A stretch of DNA of 38,628 nucleotides from an uncultured Variovorax sp. (GTDB lineage Bacteria > Pseudomonadota > Gammaproteobacteria > Burkholderiales > Burkholderiaceae_C). The DNA lies in NCBI GenBank assembly GCA_913776885.1, contig CAJYQC010000276.1, positions 1-38,628 on the forward strand. Reading direction: 5' to 3'. Each line of letters opens with the position of its first letter. Positions within the stretch are counted from its first letter, which is position 1. The translations under genes were made by a program, and so were the position numbers. Below are positions 29,665-38,628 of this stretch, piece by piece. Below the pieces are notes generated by a model, which was given only the letters and a program-made list of their open reading frames with translations, did not search any database and had not been told where the DNA came from.

Positions 29665-29966
29665 GGCGCCGCCTTCGGGCCCGCGGACGGCACGTCCTGC
29701 GCGGGCGTCATCGCGTGGTTGCGGCCGCTCATCGCGGGGAGGTTCTTCTTCGCGGCCAGGGTTCTGTTGATCTCCACCCCTTCGCGGTAGTAGTCGGGCG
29801 ACACCAGCGCGTCGGGGCTGCGCCAGGCCAGCCAGAAGGTCACGAAGCTCGCGATCATCACGACCGCCGGGCCGCCGATCACCATCCACAGCAGCGGATG
29901 ACGCCACCAGGACTTGTCGGCCTCTGCGGCCAGCGGGTTCATCGTCGAACCGGTTGCTGCATTCAT
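29661..29966 (-). CDS. ccoH: FixH/CcoH-family protein
   Basis: SWWRHPLLWMVIGGPAVVMIASFVTFWLAWRSPDALVSPDYYREGVEINRTLA. Confidence 0.85.
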   Translation of the reverse strand: MNAATGSTMNPLAAEADKSWWRHPLLWMVIGGPAVVMIASFVTFWLAWRSPDALVSPDYYREGVEINRTLAAKKNLPAMSGRNHAMTPAQDVPSAGPKAAP

Positions 29967-29976
29967 TCCAGACCTT

Positions 29977-31398
29977 TCAGCGCGGCACCAGGAAGGCCGC
30001 TTTCTCGGAAACCTGCGCGCCGCTGCCTTCCTCGCGGATGCTGAAGTGCACCGTGTGCGATCCGGCGGGCACGCTGCCGTAGGGCACCTGCAGCCGCACT
30101 GCGACCCAGCGCGACTGGGCCGCGTCGACGGCGACCGGCTCGTCCGGCGACACGCCGAGCCCTTCGAGCCCGCTCGCCGCGATGCGGTAGCGCTGCGGCT
30201 GTTCGGTGGCGTTCATGATCTGCAGCCGATAGACGTTCTCGAGCCTGCCGCCCTCGGCGATGCGCGCGAGCGCGGCCCGGTCGCGCACCACGTCGACCTT
30301 CAGCGGCGAGCGCACCACCAGGCTGGTCAGCAGGCCGGTCACCAGCAGCAGCAGGATCGCGGTGTAGACCAGCACCCGCGGGCGCAGCACGCGCCGCAGC
30401 AGCTGCCGGCGCGACCATCCGGCCTCCATGCCGTTCTGCGTGTCGTAGCGGATCAGCCCGGGCGCATAGGCCATCTTCCGCATGACCGTGTCGCAGGCGT
30501 CGGCGCAGAGGCCGCAGCCGATGCACTCGTACTGCAGGCCCTTGCGGATGTCGATGCCGGTGGGGCATACCTGCACGCACAGGCCGCAGTCGATGCAGTC
30601 GCCGAGCGCCATCGACCGCGGATCGGGGCCCTTGCGGCGCGGCGCGCGCGGCTCGCCGCGCCGGGGGTCGTAGGTCACGATCAGGGTGTCGCGGTCGAAC
30701 ATCGCGCTCTGAAAGCGCGCATAAGGGCACATGTACTTGCAGACCTGCTCGCGCATGAAGCCGGCATTGCCGTAGGTCGCGAAGCCGTAGAAGAACACCC
30801 AGAAGACCTCCCACGAGCCCATCTGCGTCTGCAGGAAGGCCATGCCGAGTTCGCGGATCGGCGTGAAGTAGCCCACGAAGGTGAAGCCGGTCCACATCGC
30901 GATGCCGATCCACAGCAGGTGCTTGGCCCACTTCTTCACCAGCTTCTCGAGCGACATCGGCTCGGCGTCCAGCCGTATGCGCGCGGTGCGGTTGCCCTCG
31001 ATGCGCTGCTCCACCCACATGAAGATCTCGGTGTAGACGGTCTGCGGGCAGGCATAGCCGCACCACAGCCTTCCCGCCACCGCGGTGAAGAGAAAGAGCG
31101 AGAGCGCGCTGATGACCAGCAGGCCCGAGAGGTAGATCAGGTCCTGCGGGTACAGCACCAGCCCGAAGATGTAGAAGCGCCGCGCCGCAAGGTCGAACAG
31201 CACCATCTGGCGCCCGCCCCATTCCACCCAGGGCATGCCGTAGAACACGAGCTGCGTAAGAAAGACCAGCGCCCAGCGCCAGCGCGCGAACACGCCGCGC
31301 ACGGTGCGGGGATAGATCTTCTTCGAGGCCTCGTACAGGCCGACCTCCTCGCCGCCTCCGGGGTTGGCGTTCGCGATGGGAATGATCCTGCGGGTCAT
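29977..31398 (-). CDS. ccoG: Cytochrome c oxidase accessory protein CcoG (RdxA/FixG)
   Basis: IYPRTVRGVFARWRWALVFLTQLVFYGMPW...GDCIDCGLCVQVCPTGIDIRKGLQYECIGCGLCADACDTVM; two 4Fe-4S motifs. Confidence 0.97.
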   Translation of the reverse strand: MTRRIIPIANANPGGGEEVGLYEASKKIYPRTVRGVFARWRWALVFLTQLVFYGMPWVEWGGRQMVLFDLAARRFYIFGLVLYPQDLIYLSGLLVISALSLFLFTAVAGRLWCGYACPQTVYTEIFMWVEQRIEGNRTARIRLDAEPMSLEKLVKKWAKHLLWIGIAMWTGFTFVGYFTPIRELGMAFLQTQMGSWEVFWVFFYGFATYGNAGFMREQVCKYMCPYARFQSAMFDRDTLIVTYDPRRGEPRAPRRKGPDPRSMALGDCIDCGLCVQVCPTGIDIRKGLQYECIGCGLCADACDTVMRKMAYAPGLIRYDTQNGMEAGWSRRQLLRRVLRPRVLVYTAILLLLVTGLLTSLVVRSPLKVDVVRDRAALARIAEGGRLENVYRLQIMNATEQPQRYRIAASGLEGLGVSPDEPVAVDAAQSRWVAVRLQVPYGSVPAGSHTVHFSIREEGSGAQVSEKAAFLVPR

Positions 31399-31413
31399 GG
31401 CGCTGCGCCGGCT

Positions 31414-32331
31414 TCAGGGCGTGGCCGCGGGCGCATTGTTGGACAGCCCCCAGACGTAGGACGCGACCATCCGGATCTGCGCCTCGGTGAGGCGGCCTTC
31501 CTGCGCGGGCATCTCGTTGTGCTTGCCCGAGTTGATCATCTGGACGATGGCGGCCTCGCCGTAGCCGTGCAGCCAGATCCTGTCGCTGAGATTGGGCGCG
31601 CCCAGGGCCTGGTTGCCCACGCCGCCAATGCCGTGGCAGGCGGCGCATGCCGTGAACTTCGCCTTGCCGAGGCCGGCGCGCACCGAGTCGTGCGGCTCGC
31701 CCGACAGGCTCAGCACGTAGTTGGCGACGTTCTTCACGTCGTCGGGCGTGCCGACGGCAGCGGCCATGGGCGGCATCACGCCCACCCGCCCCCTGGTGAT
31801 GGTCTCGACGATCTTCTCGGGCGTGCCGCCGTAGAGCCAGTCCTTGTCCGTGAGGTTGGGAAAGCCCTTGCTGCCGCGCGCATCGGAGCCGTGGCACTGC
31901 GCGCAGTTGCCCATGAAGAGCCGCTCACCGATCGCATGGGCCTGCGGATCGCGTGCGATGTCCTCGACCGTCATCGCGGCGTACTTCGCATAGACGGGTG
32001 CGAGCTCCTGCGTGGCCCTGGCCACTTCCGCGTCGTACTCGCCGCGCGAAGTCCAGTCGGACTTCCCGCGGAAGCTTCCCAGCCCCGGAAACATGGCGAG
32101 GTAACCCAGCCCGAAGACGATGGTCAGCACGAACAGGCCGACCCACCACATCGGCAGCGGGTTGTTGGCCTCGCGCAGGTCCTCGTCCCACACGTGGCCG
32201 GTGGTGTTGTCGGCGCTGGCGGCGACGCGCTTGCGCGCCGTGAGCCACAGCAGGATCACGCAGCCGAGGATGCTCAGCAGCGAGACCACTGCCACGTAGT
32301 CGGACCAGAAACGGCTGATGAAATCGCTCAT
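31414..32331 (-). CDS. ccoP: cbb3-type cytochrome c oxidase subunit III (diheme)
   Basis: TTGHVWDEDLREANNPLPMWWVGLFVLTIVFGLGYLAMFPGLG...CAQCHGSDARG...CAACHGIGG. Confidence 0.97.
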   Translation of the reverse strand: MSDFISRFWSDYVAVVSLLSILGCVILLWLTARKRVAASADNTTGHVWDEDLREANNPLPMWWVGLFVLTIVFGLGYLAMFPGLGSFRGKSDWTSRGEYDAEVARATQELAPVYAKYAAMTVEDIARDPQAHAIGERLFMGNCAQCHGSDARGSKGFPNLTDKDWLYGGTPEKIVETITRGRVGVMPPMAAAVGTPDDVKNVANYVLSLSGEPHDSVRAGLGKAKFTACAACHGIGGVGNQALGAPNLSDRIWLHGYGEAAIVQMINSGKHNEMPAQEGRLTEAQIRMVASYVWGLSNNAPAATP

Positions 32332-32344
32332 CGTGCTTCTCCGT

Positions 32345-32485
32345 TCAATCCTGCTCGAAGGGCAGGCGTGCCGCTTCCTGGAAGCCGGGCGCGTTGCGGC
32401 GCGAATACGCCCAGATCACGATGCCGATGAAAAGCGCGAAGCACACGACGGTGGCGGCGATGCGCAGGGTGGTGAGGTCGATCAT
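32345..32485 (-). CDS. ccoQ: cbb3-type oxidase subunit CcoQ (46 aa)
   Basis: Manual translation MIDLTTLRIAATVVCFALFIGIVIWAYSRRNAPGFQEAARLPFEQD between ccoP and ccoO; not in ORF track. Confidence 0.9.
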   Translation of the reverse strand: MIDLTTLRIAATVVCFALFIGIVIWAYSRRNAPGFQEAARLPFEQD

Positions 32486-32509
32486 GGTTGTGCGTCCTTT
32501 GCCGCTTGC

Positions 32510-33139
32510 TTACTTGAGCGCCAGGCCCAGCGACTGCAGGTAGGCCACCGTGGCCTCCATCTCGGTCTTGCCCCGGACGTCTTCCGCGGCCCCGGCGATC
32601 TCGGCATCGGTGTAGGGCACGCCGACGCGGCGCAGCGCGCGCATGTGGGCGGGCAGCGACTCGGCATCAACCGGCGTCTTCTCCAGCCAGGTATAGGCCG
32701 GCATGTTCGACTCGGGCACGACGTCGCGCGGGTTGTTCAGGTGGATGCGGTGCCACTCGTCGCTGTACTTGCCGCCCACGCGCTGCAGGTCGGGGCCGGT
32801 GCGCTTGCTGCCCCACTGGAACGGGTGGTCGTAGACGAACTCGCCGGCCACCGAGTAGTGGCCGTAGCGCAGCGTCTCCGAGCGGAAGGGCCGGATCATC
32901 TGCGAGTGGCAGTTGTAGCAGCCCTCGCGCAGGTAGATGTCGCGCCCGGCCAGCTGCAGCGGCGTGAGCGGCTTGACGCCCTGCACCGCCTCGGTGGTCG
33001 ACTTCTGGAAGAACAGCGGCACGATCTCGACGAGGCCGCCGACGGCCACCACCACGAGGATCAGCACGATCATCAGCAGGTTGTTGGTCTCGATCTTCTC
33101 GTGCGAGAAGCCGCCGGCGCTGGAGGTCTTGGAATTCAT
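32510..33139 (-). CDS. ccoO: cbb3-type cytochrome c oxidase subunit II
   Basis: [77 protein letters not shown]. Confidence 0.97.
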   Translation of the reverse strand: MNSKTSSAGGFSHEKIETNNLLMIVLILVVVAVGGLVEIVPLFFQKSTTEAVQGVKPLTPLQLAGRDIYLREGCYNCHSQMIRPFRSETLRYGHYSVAGEFVYDHPFQWGSKRTGPDLQRVGGKYSDEWHRIHLNNPRDVVPESNMPAYTWLEKTPVDAESLPAHMRALRRVGVPYTDAEIAGAAEDVRGKTEMEATVAYLQSLGLALK

Positions 33140-33148
33140 CGTGCGTCC

Positions 33149-34588
33149 TCAGGCATGGGCCATGGCAGGGGGCGGGATCTCGGCGCGCACCGCACGCCCG
33201 GAGATGACGGTCATCCAGACGTTCCAGGCCATCAGCAGCATCCCGCTGAGGTAGAGCACGCCGCCGATCACGCGCACCAGGTAGAACGGGAAGGTGGCCT
33301 TCACGCTCTCCACGAAGGTGTAGGTGAGCGTGCCGTCGGGGTTGATCGAGCGCCACATGAGACCCTGCATCACGCCGGCGATCCACATCGCGGCGATGTA
33401 CAGCACGATGCCGATGGTGGCGATCCAGAAGTGCACCTCGATGGCTCGCACGCTGTACATGGCGGTGCGGCCGTACATGCGCGGGGTCAGGTAGTAGAGC
33501 GAGCCCATGGTGATGAAGCCCACCCAGCCGAGCGCACCGGAGTGCACGTGGCCGATGGTCCAGTCGGTGTAGTGGCTCAGGGCGTTGACGGTCTTGATGG
33601 ACATCATCGGCCCCTCGAAGGTCGACATGCCGTAGAACGAGAGCGCGACGATCAGGAAGCGCAGGATCGGGTCGGTGCGCAGCTTGTGCCAGGCGCCCGA
33701 GAGCGTCATCACGCCGTTGATCATCCCGCCCCAGCTCGGCGCGAGCAGGATCAGCGAGAACACCATGCCCAGCGACTGCGTCCAGTCGGGGAGCGCGGTG
33801 TAGTGCAGGTGGTGCGGGCCCGCCCACATGTAGGTGAAGATCAGCGCCCAGAAGTGCACGATCGACAGCCGGTACGAATACACCGGCCGGCCCGCCTGCT
33901 TGGGGATGTAGTAGTACATCATCCCGAGGAAGCCGGCCGTGAGGAAGAAGCCCACTGCGTTGTGGCCGTACCACCACTGCACCATCGCGTCCTGCACGCC
34001 GGCGTAGGCCGAGTAGCTCTTCATCCAACCTGCCGGAACCACGGCGCCATTGACGATGTGCAGCAGGGCGACCGCGATGATGAAGGCGCCGAAGAACCAG
34101 TTGGCCACGTAGATGTGGCGCACCTTGCGCTTGCCGATGGTGCCGAAGAACACGATGGCATAGGCCACCCAGACCACCGCGATCAGCAGGCCGATGGGCC
34201 ATTCGAGTTCCGCGTACTCCTTGCCGCGCGTGTAGCCCATCGGCAGGCTGATGGCGGCGGCCACGATCACCGCCTGCCAGCCCCAGAACACGAAGGACGC
34301 GAGCCCGGGCGCGAAGAGCCGCACCTGGCAGGTGCGCTGGACCACGTGGAAGCTGGTCGCCATCAGCGCGCAGCCGCCGAACGCGAAGATGACCGCGTTG
34401 GTGTGCAGCGGCCGCAGGCGCCCATAGCTGAGCCATGGAATGCCGAGGTTGAGCTCGGGCCACGTCAGCTGGGAGGCGATGACCACGCCCACCAGCATGC
34501 CGACAACGCCCCACACCACGGACATGAGCGCGAACTGCCGCACGACCGTGTCGTCGTATTCCGCGGCGGGAGGTCTGGGTTCTTGCAT
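33149..34588 (-). CDS. ccoN: cbb3-type cytochrome c oxidase subunit I
   Basis: [80 protein letters not shown]...; start placed at 34588 inside longer ORF. Confidence 0.97.
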   Translation of the reverse strand: MQEPRPPAAEYDDTVVRQFALMSVVWGVVGMLVGVVIASQLTWPELNLGIPWLSYGRLRPLHTNAVIFAFGGCALMATSFHVVQRTCQVRLFAPGLASFVFWGWQAVIVAAAISLPMGYTRGKEYAELEWPIGLLIAVVWVAYAIVFFGTIGKRKVRHIYVANWFFGAFIIAVALLHIVNGAVVPAGWMKSYSAYAGVQDAMVQWWYGHNAVGFFLTAGFLGMMYYYIPKQAGRPVYSYRLSIVHFWALIFTYMWAGPHHLHYTALPDWTQSLGMVFSLILLAPSWGGMINGVMTLSGAWHKLRTDPILRFLIVALSFYGMSTFEGPMMSIKTVNALSHYTDWTIGHVHSGALGWVGFITMGSLYYLTPRMYGRTAMYSVRAIEVHFWIATIGIVLYIAAMWIAGVMQGLMWRSINPDGTLTYTFVESVKATFPFYLVRVIGGVLYLSGMLLMAWNVWMTVISGRAVRAEIPPPAMAHA

Positions 34589-34643
34589 CGTGGTGCCATT
34601 GATTGAGTTACGGGCAGTTTCCGTGGGTAACCTGCCCGAGGGC

Positions 34644-34657
34644 TTGATGCAGATCAA
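34644..34657 (-). promoter_or_regulatory. Consensus FNR box (TTGATGCAGATCAA) upstream of ccoN
   Basis: Perfect TTGAT-N4-ATCAA; GAAACT on minus strand (34621-34616) 22 nt downstream; overlaps the ccoS stop codon. Confidence 0.88.
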
Positions 34658-34791
34658 TCGCCGTGCAGGATGCGCTCGCCTTCCATGTCGACGTCTTCGA
34701 ACTGGCCGCGCTCGATGGCCCACCACAGGCCGCCGAGGATCGCGAGGACCAGCATCACGGACAGCGGCACGAGGAGAAAGAGGATGTCCAT
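34654..34791 (-). CDS. ccoS: cbb3-type oxidase assembly protein CcoS (45 aa)
   Basis: [45 protein letters not shown]. Confidence 0.95.
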   Translation of the reverse strand: MDILFLLVPLSVMLVLAILGGLWWAIERGQFEDVDMEGERILHGD

Positions 34792-37136
34792 CAGCGCACG
34801 CCTTCTCCAGCGCCAGCGCGCGAGAGCCGCGCCGCGTTGAGAACGACGACGAGCGAGCTCGCGGCCATGCCGAGGCCCGCGAGCCAGGCCGGCAGCCAGC
34901 CGGCCACCGCCAGCGGCACGCACAGCGCGTTGTAGCCCGCGGCCCACGCGAGGTTCTGCTGCACCACGCGCAAGGTCCTGCGGGCCTGCGCGACCGCCTG
35001 CGGAATGCTGGCGAGCCTGTCGCCGAGCACGACGAAGTCGGCGTGCGCGCGCGACAGCGGCACCGAACGGCCGAAGGCGAACGAGGCATCCGCGCGCGCC
35101 AGCGAGGGGCCGTCGTTGAGGCCGTCGCCCACCATCGCGATCCGCCGGCCTTCTGCCTGCAGGCGCCACAGCGCGTCGAGCTTGTCCTCCGGCGTGCAGC
35201 CGCCCTGCGCGAAGTCGATGCCGCAGCGCGCGGCGATCTCCCTCGCGGCCGCGTCCCTGTCGCCCGAAAGCAGCCGCACGGTGATCCCTTGCGCGCGCAA
35301 TGCCGAGACGGCCTCTGCCGCATCGGCGCGAAGCTCCTCGGCCAGCACGAAGCTCGCGAGCCAGCCCTGCGCGTCGGCCAGATGGACCTGCGCGGCCTCG
35401 ATTTCCAGCGGGGCCACCTCGCAGAAGCCCGCCGAGCCCAGGCGCACGCGCTGTTGCGTGCCGGCTGCCGCACGCATGCGGCGCAGGCGACCCTCGATGC
35501 CCTGGCCCGCCGCCTCGACGACCTGCTGCGCGACCCAGCCGGGCGGTGAGCGGAACTGTGCGCTCCATGCGCTCACCAGTGACTGCGCCACGGGGTGCAG
35601 CGACTGCGCGGCCAGCGCGGCTGCCATCTCGAGTGCGTCGCCGGGCCGCAGGCCCTGTCGGCAATAGATGCGCTCCAGCCGCGGCACGTCGCCCGTCAGC
35701 GTGCCGGTCTTGTCGAACACCACCGTGTCGACCGATGCCAGGGCCTCCAGCGCCTGCAGGTTGGAGGTCATGACGCCGCCGCGCGCCAGCGTGCCCGCAC
35801 TGGCGAGCATCGCGGCAGGCGTCGCGAGCGAGAGCGCGCACGGGCAGGTCACGATGAGCACCGCGACCGCCACCATCAGCGCCCTGCCCGGGTCCGTCGG
35901 CCACCAGGACGCGGCCGCGATGGCCGCCGCCGCGAGCACCCCGACGAGAAAGGGCCGCGCCACCCGGTCGGCCAGCAGCGCAAGTCGCGGCTTGCGCGAG
36001 GCGGCGCTTTCCATCAACCGGACGATCTGCGCGAAGCGCGTGCCCTCGCCCACCGATTCGAGGCGCACCTGCACCGCCGCCGAGAGGTTGTGGCTGCCCG
36101 CGAGCACGCGGTCGCCGCACGCACGGCGCACCGGCCGGGACTCACCGGTCAGCAGGGCCTCGTCGGCACTGGTGTCGCCTTCGATCAGCACACCATCGGC
36201 CGGGAAGGCCTCGCCGGGGCGCACCCGCACCACGTCGCCCACGACGAGCCGGCGCACGGCCACGCGCTTCCAGCTGCCGTCGGCGGCGAGGCGGTCGATG
36301 CCGTCGGGCAGCCGGTTCATCAGCGCATCGAGCGCACCGGCCGTGCGCTCGCGCAGCCGCGCTTCCAGCCATCGGCCGGTGAGCAGGAAGAAGACGAACA
36401 TCGTCAGCGAGTCGAAGTACACCTCGTGGCCGAGCGGTCCACCGGCATCGAAGGTGGCGGCGCTGCTGACCGCGAAGGTCGCGAACACGCCGAAGGCCAC
36501 GGGCAGGTCCATTCCGACCCGGCCCATGCGCAGGTCGCGCCAGGCACTGCGGAAGAAGGGACCGCAGGAGAAGAGCACCACCGGCAGCGTCAGCACCCAG
36601 GAGGCCCAGCGCAGCAGCTGCGCCGAATCGGCGCCCATGTCGCCAGGCCGCGCGACGTATGCCGGGTAGGCGTACATCATCACCTGCATCATGCAGAAGC
36701 CGGAGACCAGCCAGCGCCACAGCGCCAGCCGGGATTCGCGCTGGCGCAACGCCCTCACGGAGCGGTCGCAGCCCGGCAGCAGCCGGTAGCCCGCTTTCGC
36801 GCTCGCCTCGAACCAGCGCGAGGGCCTTGTCTGCGCCGGCGACCAGACCACGCGCGCGCGCCGGCTGGCCGCGTTGACTTGCACCTCGCGCACGCCGGGC
36901 ACACGGCGCAGCGCGTCCTCGACCGTGAACGCGCAGGCTGCGCAGCTCATGCCTTCGACCATGACCTGCGACTCCCAGCAGTCGCCATCGGCAGCACCGA
37001 GCTCGTGCCCGAACGCGGGCCACTCGGCGGGATCGTCGAGCACCTGCCAGGCGTCTTCAGCGACGGGGGTGGGGCTGGTGGGGCTGGTGGGAACGGCGCG
37101 GATCGAAAGGCGATCCCGGGCGAGCGTGGCATTCAT
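34791..37136 (-). CDS. ccoI: Heavy-metal (copper) translocating P-type ATPase for cbb3 assembly
   Basis: HMA motif [12 protein letters not shown] motif [44 protein letters not shown]. Confidence 0.96.
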   Translation of the reverse strand: MNATLARDRLSIRAVPTSPTSPTPVAEDAWQVLDDPAEWPAFGHELGAADGDCWESQVMVEGMSCAACAFTVEDALRRVPGVREVQVNAASRRARVVWSPAQTRPSRWFEASAKAGYRLLPGCDRSVRALRQRESRLALWRWLVSGFCMMQVMMYAYPAYVARPGDMGADSAQLLRWASWVLTLPVVLFSCGPFFRSAWRDLRMGRVGMDLPVAFGVFATFAVSSAATFDAGGPLGHEVYFDSLTMFVFFLLTGRWLEARLRERTAGALDALMNRLPDGIDRLAADGSWKRVAVRRLVVGDVVRVRPGEAFPADGVLIEGDTSADEALLTGESRPVRRACGDRVLAGSHNLSAAVQVRLESVGEGTRFAQIVRLMESAASRKPRLALLADRVARPFLVGVLAAAAIAAASWWPTDPGRALMVAVAVLIVTCPCALSLATPAAMLASAGTLARGGVMTSNLQALEALASVDTVVFDKTGTLTGDVPRLERIYCRQGLRPGDALEMAAALAAQSLHPVAQSLVSAWSAQFRSPPGWVAQQVVEAAGQGIEGRLRRMRAAAGTQQRVRLGSAGFCEVAPLEIEAAQVHLADAQGWLASFVLAEELRADAAEAVSALRAQGITVRLLSGDRDAAAREIAARCGIDFAQGGCTPEDKLDALWRLQAEGRRIAMVGDGLNDGPSLARADASFAFGRSVPLSRAHADFVVLGDRLASIPQAVAQARRTLRVVQQNLAWAAGYNALCVPLAVAGWLPAWLAGLGMAASSLVVVLNAARLSRAGAGEGVR

Positions 37137-37170
37137 CGGCCGAGCCTAAGAGGCACGCACCGCGGTGCGC

Positions 37171-37184
37171 TTGATCTGCATCAA
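37171..37184. promoter_or_regulatory. Consensus FNR box (TTGATCTGCATCAA) between divergent ccoI and USP
   Basis: Perfect consensus; TAGGCT (minus, 37148-37143) and TAAGCT (plus, 37207-37212), each exactly 22 nt from the box. Confidence 0.88.
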
Positions 37185-37240
37185 GCTCCACGGGCCGGGC
37201 CGCGCCTAAGCTCGAACGCACACTCCTGTGGAGATCCTCA

Positions 37241-37684
37241 ATGTTCAAGCGCATCCTCGTCGCCACCGATGGCACGGCCCTCTCGAAGAAAGCCGTGGAA
37301 AGCGCCATCTCGCTGGCGGCGCAGAACGACGCCGACCTGGTCGCGCTGACCGTCGTCCCCCGCTACCCGAAGAGCTATTTCGAAGGCTCGATGACCTTTT
37401 CTGCCGAAGACGTCGGCCGCATCGAGAAGCAGTGGGCCGAGAAGGCGCAGGCCATGCTCGACAAGGTGCGCGACCGCGCGCGTGAACGTGGCGTACGGAT
37501 CAAGACGGCACAGGCCAGCTCGGACCTCGTCGCCGAGTCGATCATCGCGGCGGCAAGGAAGCACCGCAGCGACCTGATCGTGATGGCCTCGCATGGGCGC
37601 AAGGGGCTCAAGCGCCTGCTGCTGGGCAGCGAGACGCAACTGGTACTGGTGAGCTCGACGCTGCCTGTGCTGGTGCTGCGCTGA
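37241..37684 (+). CDS. Universal stress protein, single domain
   Basis: MFKRILVATDGTALSKKAVESAISLAAQNDADLVALTVV...DLIVMASHGRKGLKRLLLGSETQLVLVSSTLPVLVLR. Confidence 0.95.
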   Translation: MFKRILVATDGTALSKKAVESAISLAAQNDADLVALTVVPRYPKSYFEGSMTFSAEDVGRIEKQWAEKAQAMLDKVRDRARERGVRIKTAQASSDLVAESIIAAARKHRSDLIVMASHGRKGLKRLLLGSETQLVLVSSTLPVLVLR

Positions 37685-37830
37685 CGCCCGACCTGCGCAG
37701 CAGCGGACGGCGCGTTTCGCCGGTCACACGGCCCCATCGTGCCGGCCCGTGCCGCGAATGCGTCATCGACCGGGATCCGGGCAGCCGCGGCCTCTTGGTG
37801 AACGGACCGGCCGAGACCCCGCTGTCCGGA

Positions 37831-37905
37831 TCAGCGGAAGAACAGTGCGATGAGGATGATGATCGGGATCGGCACACCCAGGAAGTAAAGCAGCAATGAA
37901 CGCAT
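37831..37905 (-). CDS. 24-aa hydrophobic peptide
   Basis: Manual translation MRSLLLYFLGVPIPIIILIALFFR preceded by GGAGAACCCC; below the ORF-track size cutoff. Confidence 0.5.
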   Translation of the reverse strand: MRSLLLYFLGVPIPIIILIALFFR

Positions 37906-37942
37906 GGGGTTCTCCTTCGAGTTGATTTGAGGACGCGGTCGG

Positions 37943-38628
37943 TCAGAGGTCGCGGCGGCGGCCACCCCAGGTTGCGGCGAAGCTGGCGACGAAGGCGCCG
38001 ATCAGCAGCGAGACGACCAGCCACAACGAGGCATAGGCCGATGCCTTGCGCGCCGTGTCGACGGCCTCCTTGGCCTTGGACTGCGCATCCTTCAGCGCGG
38101 CCTGGGTCTTCGCGAAGGTGTCGTTCACGCGCTTCTGCGCATCCTGCTGGTTCAGGCCCGTGCGTTGCGCGACCAGCTGGCCCACATAGCGCGCGTCCTC
38201 GGGCGGAAGCGCGCCGTTGCGGATGCCGTTGAGGAAGATGCGGGTGGCCTCCGCGTCGGTGGCCATGGGGTTGCCGCTCTCTGGCATCGGCGTCACCGCC
38301 GGCGTCGCGGGCGCCGTGGTGGCGTCGCCCGACGGCGCACCCGGTGTCGCCGTCGTGGCCGGAGTGGAGGCGACGGGCTCGCGCCGGAACAACGAGTCGA
38401 CGAAGTAGCTCATCGGTCCGGTGCTGGCATCCGACCCGCCTTGGGGTCCGGCCGCGCTCGACGCGGAGGCCGCTGTCGCGGATGCGGCGGTGGAGGCAGC
38501 GCCTCCGAGCACCGTGGCGCCTGCCTGGGTGCCCGCGCCGACGATGGAGCCGACGACGGAGGCCAGCAGCGAGGCCGTCAGCAAGGTGGCCACGGCCCAC
38601 GCGAGGAAGCCGTGCGCCGTGTCGCGGA
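37943..38628 (-). CDS. Conserved-looking membrane protein, N-terminus beyond window edge
   Basis: Frame stays open to the right edge (RDTAHGFLAWAVATLLTASLLASVVGSIVGAG...); C-terminal TM ASLWLVVSLLIGAFVASFAATWGGRRRDL. Confidence 0.7.
   Translation of the reverse strand, partial: RDTAHGFLAWAVATLLTASLLASVVGSIVGAGTQAGATVLGGAASTAASATAASASSAAGPQGGSDASTGPMSYFVDSLFRREPVASTPATTATPGAPSGDATTAPATPAVTPMPESGNPMATDAEATRIFLNGIRNGALPPEDARYVGQLVAQRTGLNQQDAQKRVNDTFAKTQAALKDAQSKAKEAVDTARKASAYASLWLVVSLLIGAFVASFAATWGGRRRDL

Noticed and set aside
29914-32430. 838-aa plus-strand ORF
   Set aside because: Antisense to ccoG/ccoP; H/R/D-rich shadow composition
32318-34606. 762-aa plus-strand ORF
   Set aside because: Antisense to ccoQ/ccoO/ccoN; shadow ORF
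35595-37349. 584-aa plus-strand ORF
   Set aside because: Antisense to ccoI; its end runs out of frame into the real USP gene

Overview
High-GC Proteobacterial window (gene content and order suggest Burkholderiales; inference). It is dominated by low-oxygen, redox and stress genes. These include a partial class II (B12-dependent) ribonucleotide reductase, six intact universal stress proteins plus one fragment, Hsp20, two BON proteins, phosphoketolase, acetoacetyl-CoA reductase, a Zn-dependent alcohol dehydrogenase and a fatty acid desaturase. There is also a BigR/YeeE/Blh-type sulfur operon, an OmpR regulator with a hybrid histidine kinase, a Crp/Fnr-family regulator lacking the N-terminal cysteine cluster, and a complete ccoI-S-N-O-Q-P-G-H-x-hemN-TauE/SafE locus. 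The most striking signal is at least 13 FNR-type 14-bp elements in front of almost every transcription unit. They fall into two sequence classes: symmetric TTGAY-N4-RTCAA and a recurrent asymmetric TTGATSCAGCGCAA. Many sit 21-22 nt from a -10-like hexamer, as expected for class II FNR promoters. Content resembles low-oxygen persistence loci such as the lxa locus of Burkholderia cenocepacia. Several genes appear decayed, often by internal deletion (ABC permease, HlyD-type adaptor, beta-CASP MBL hydrolase, acs remnant, frameshifted AMP ligase). All calls come from reading the sequence and ORF track; no database search was run.
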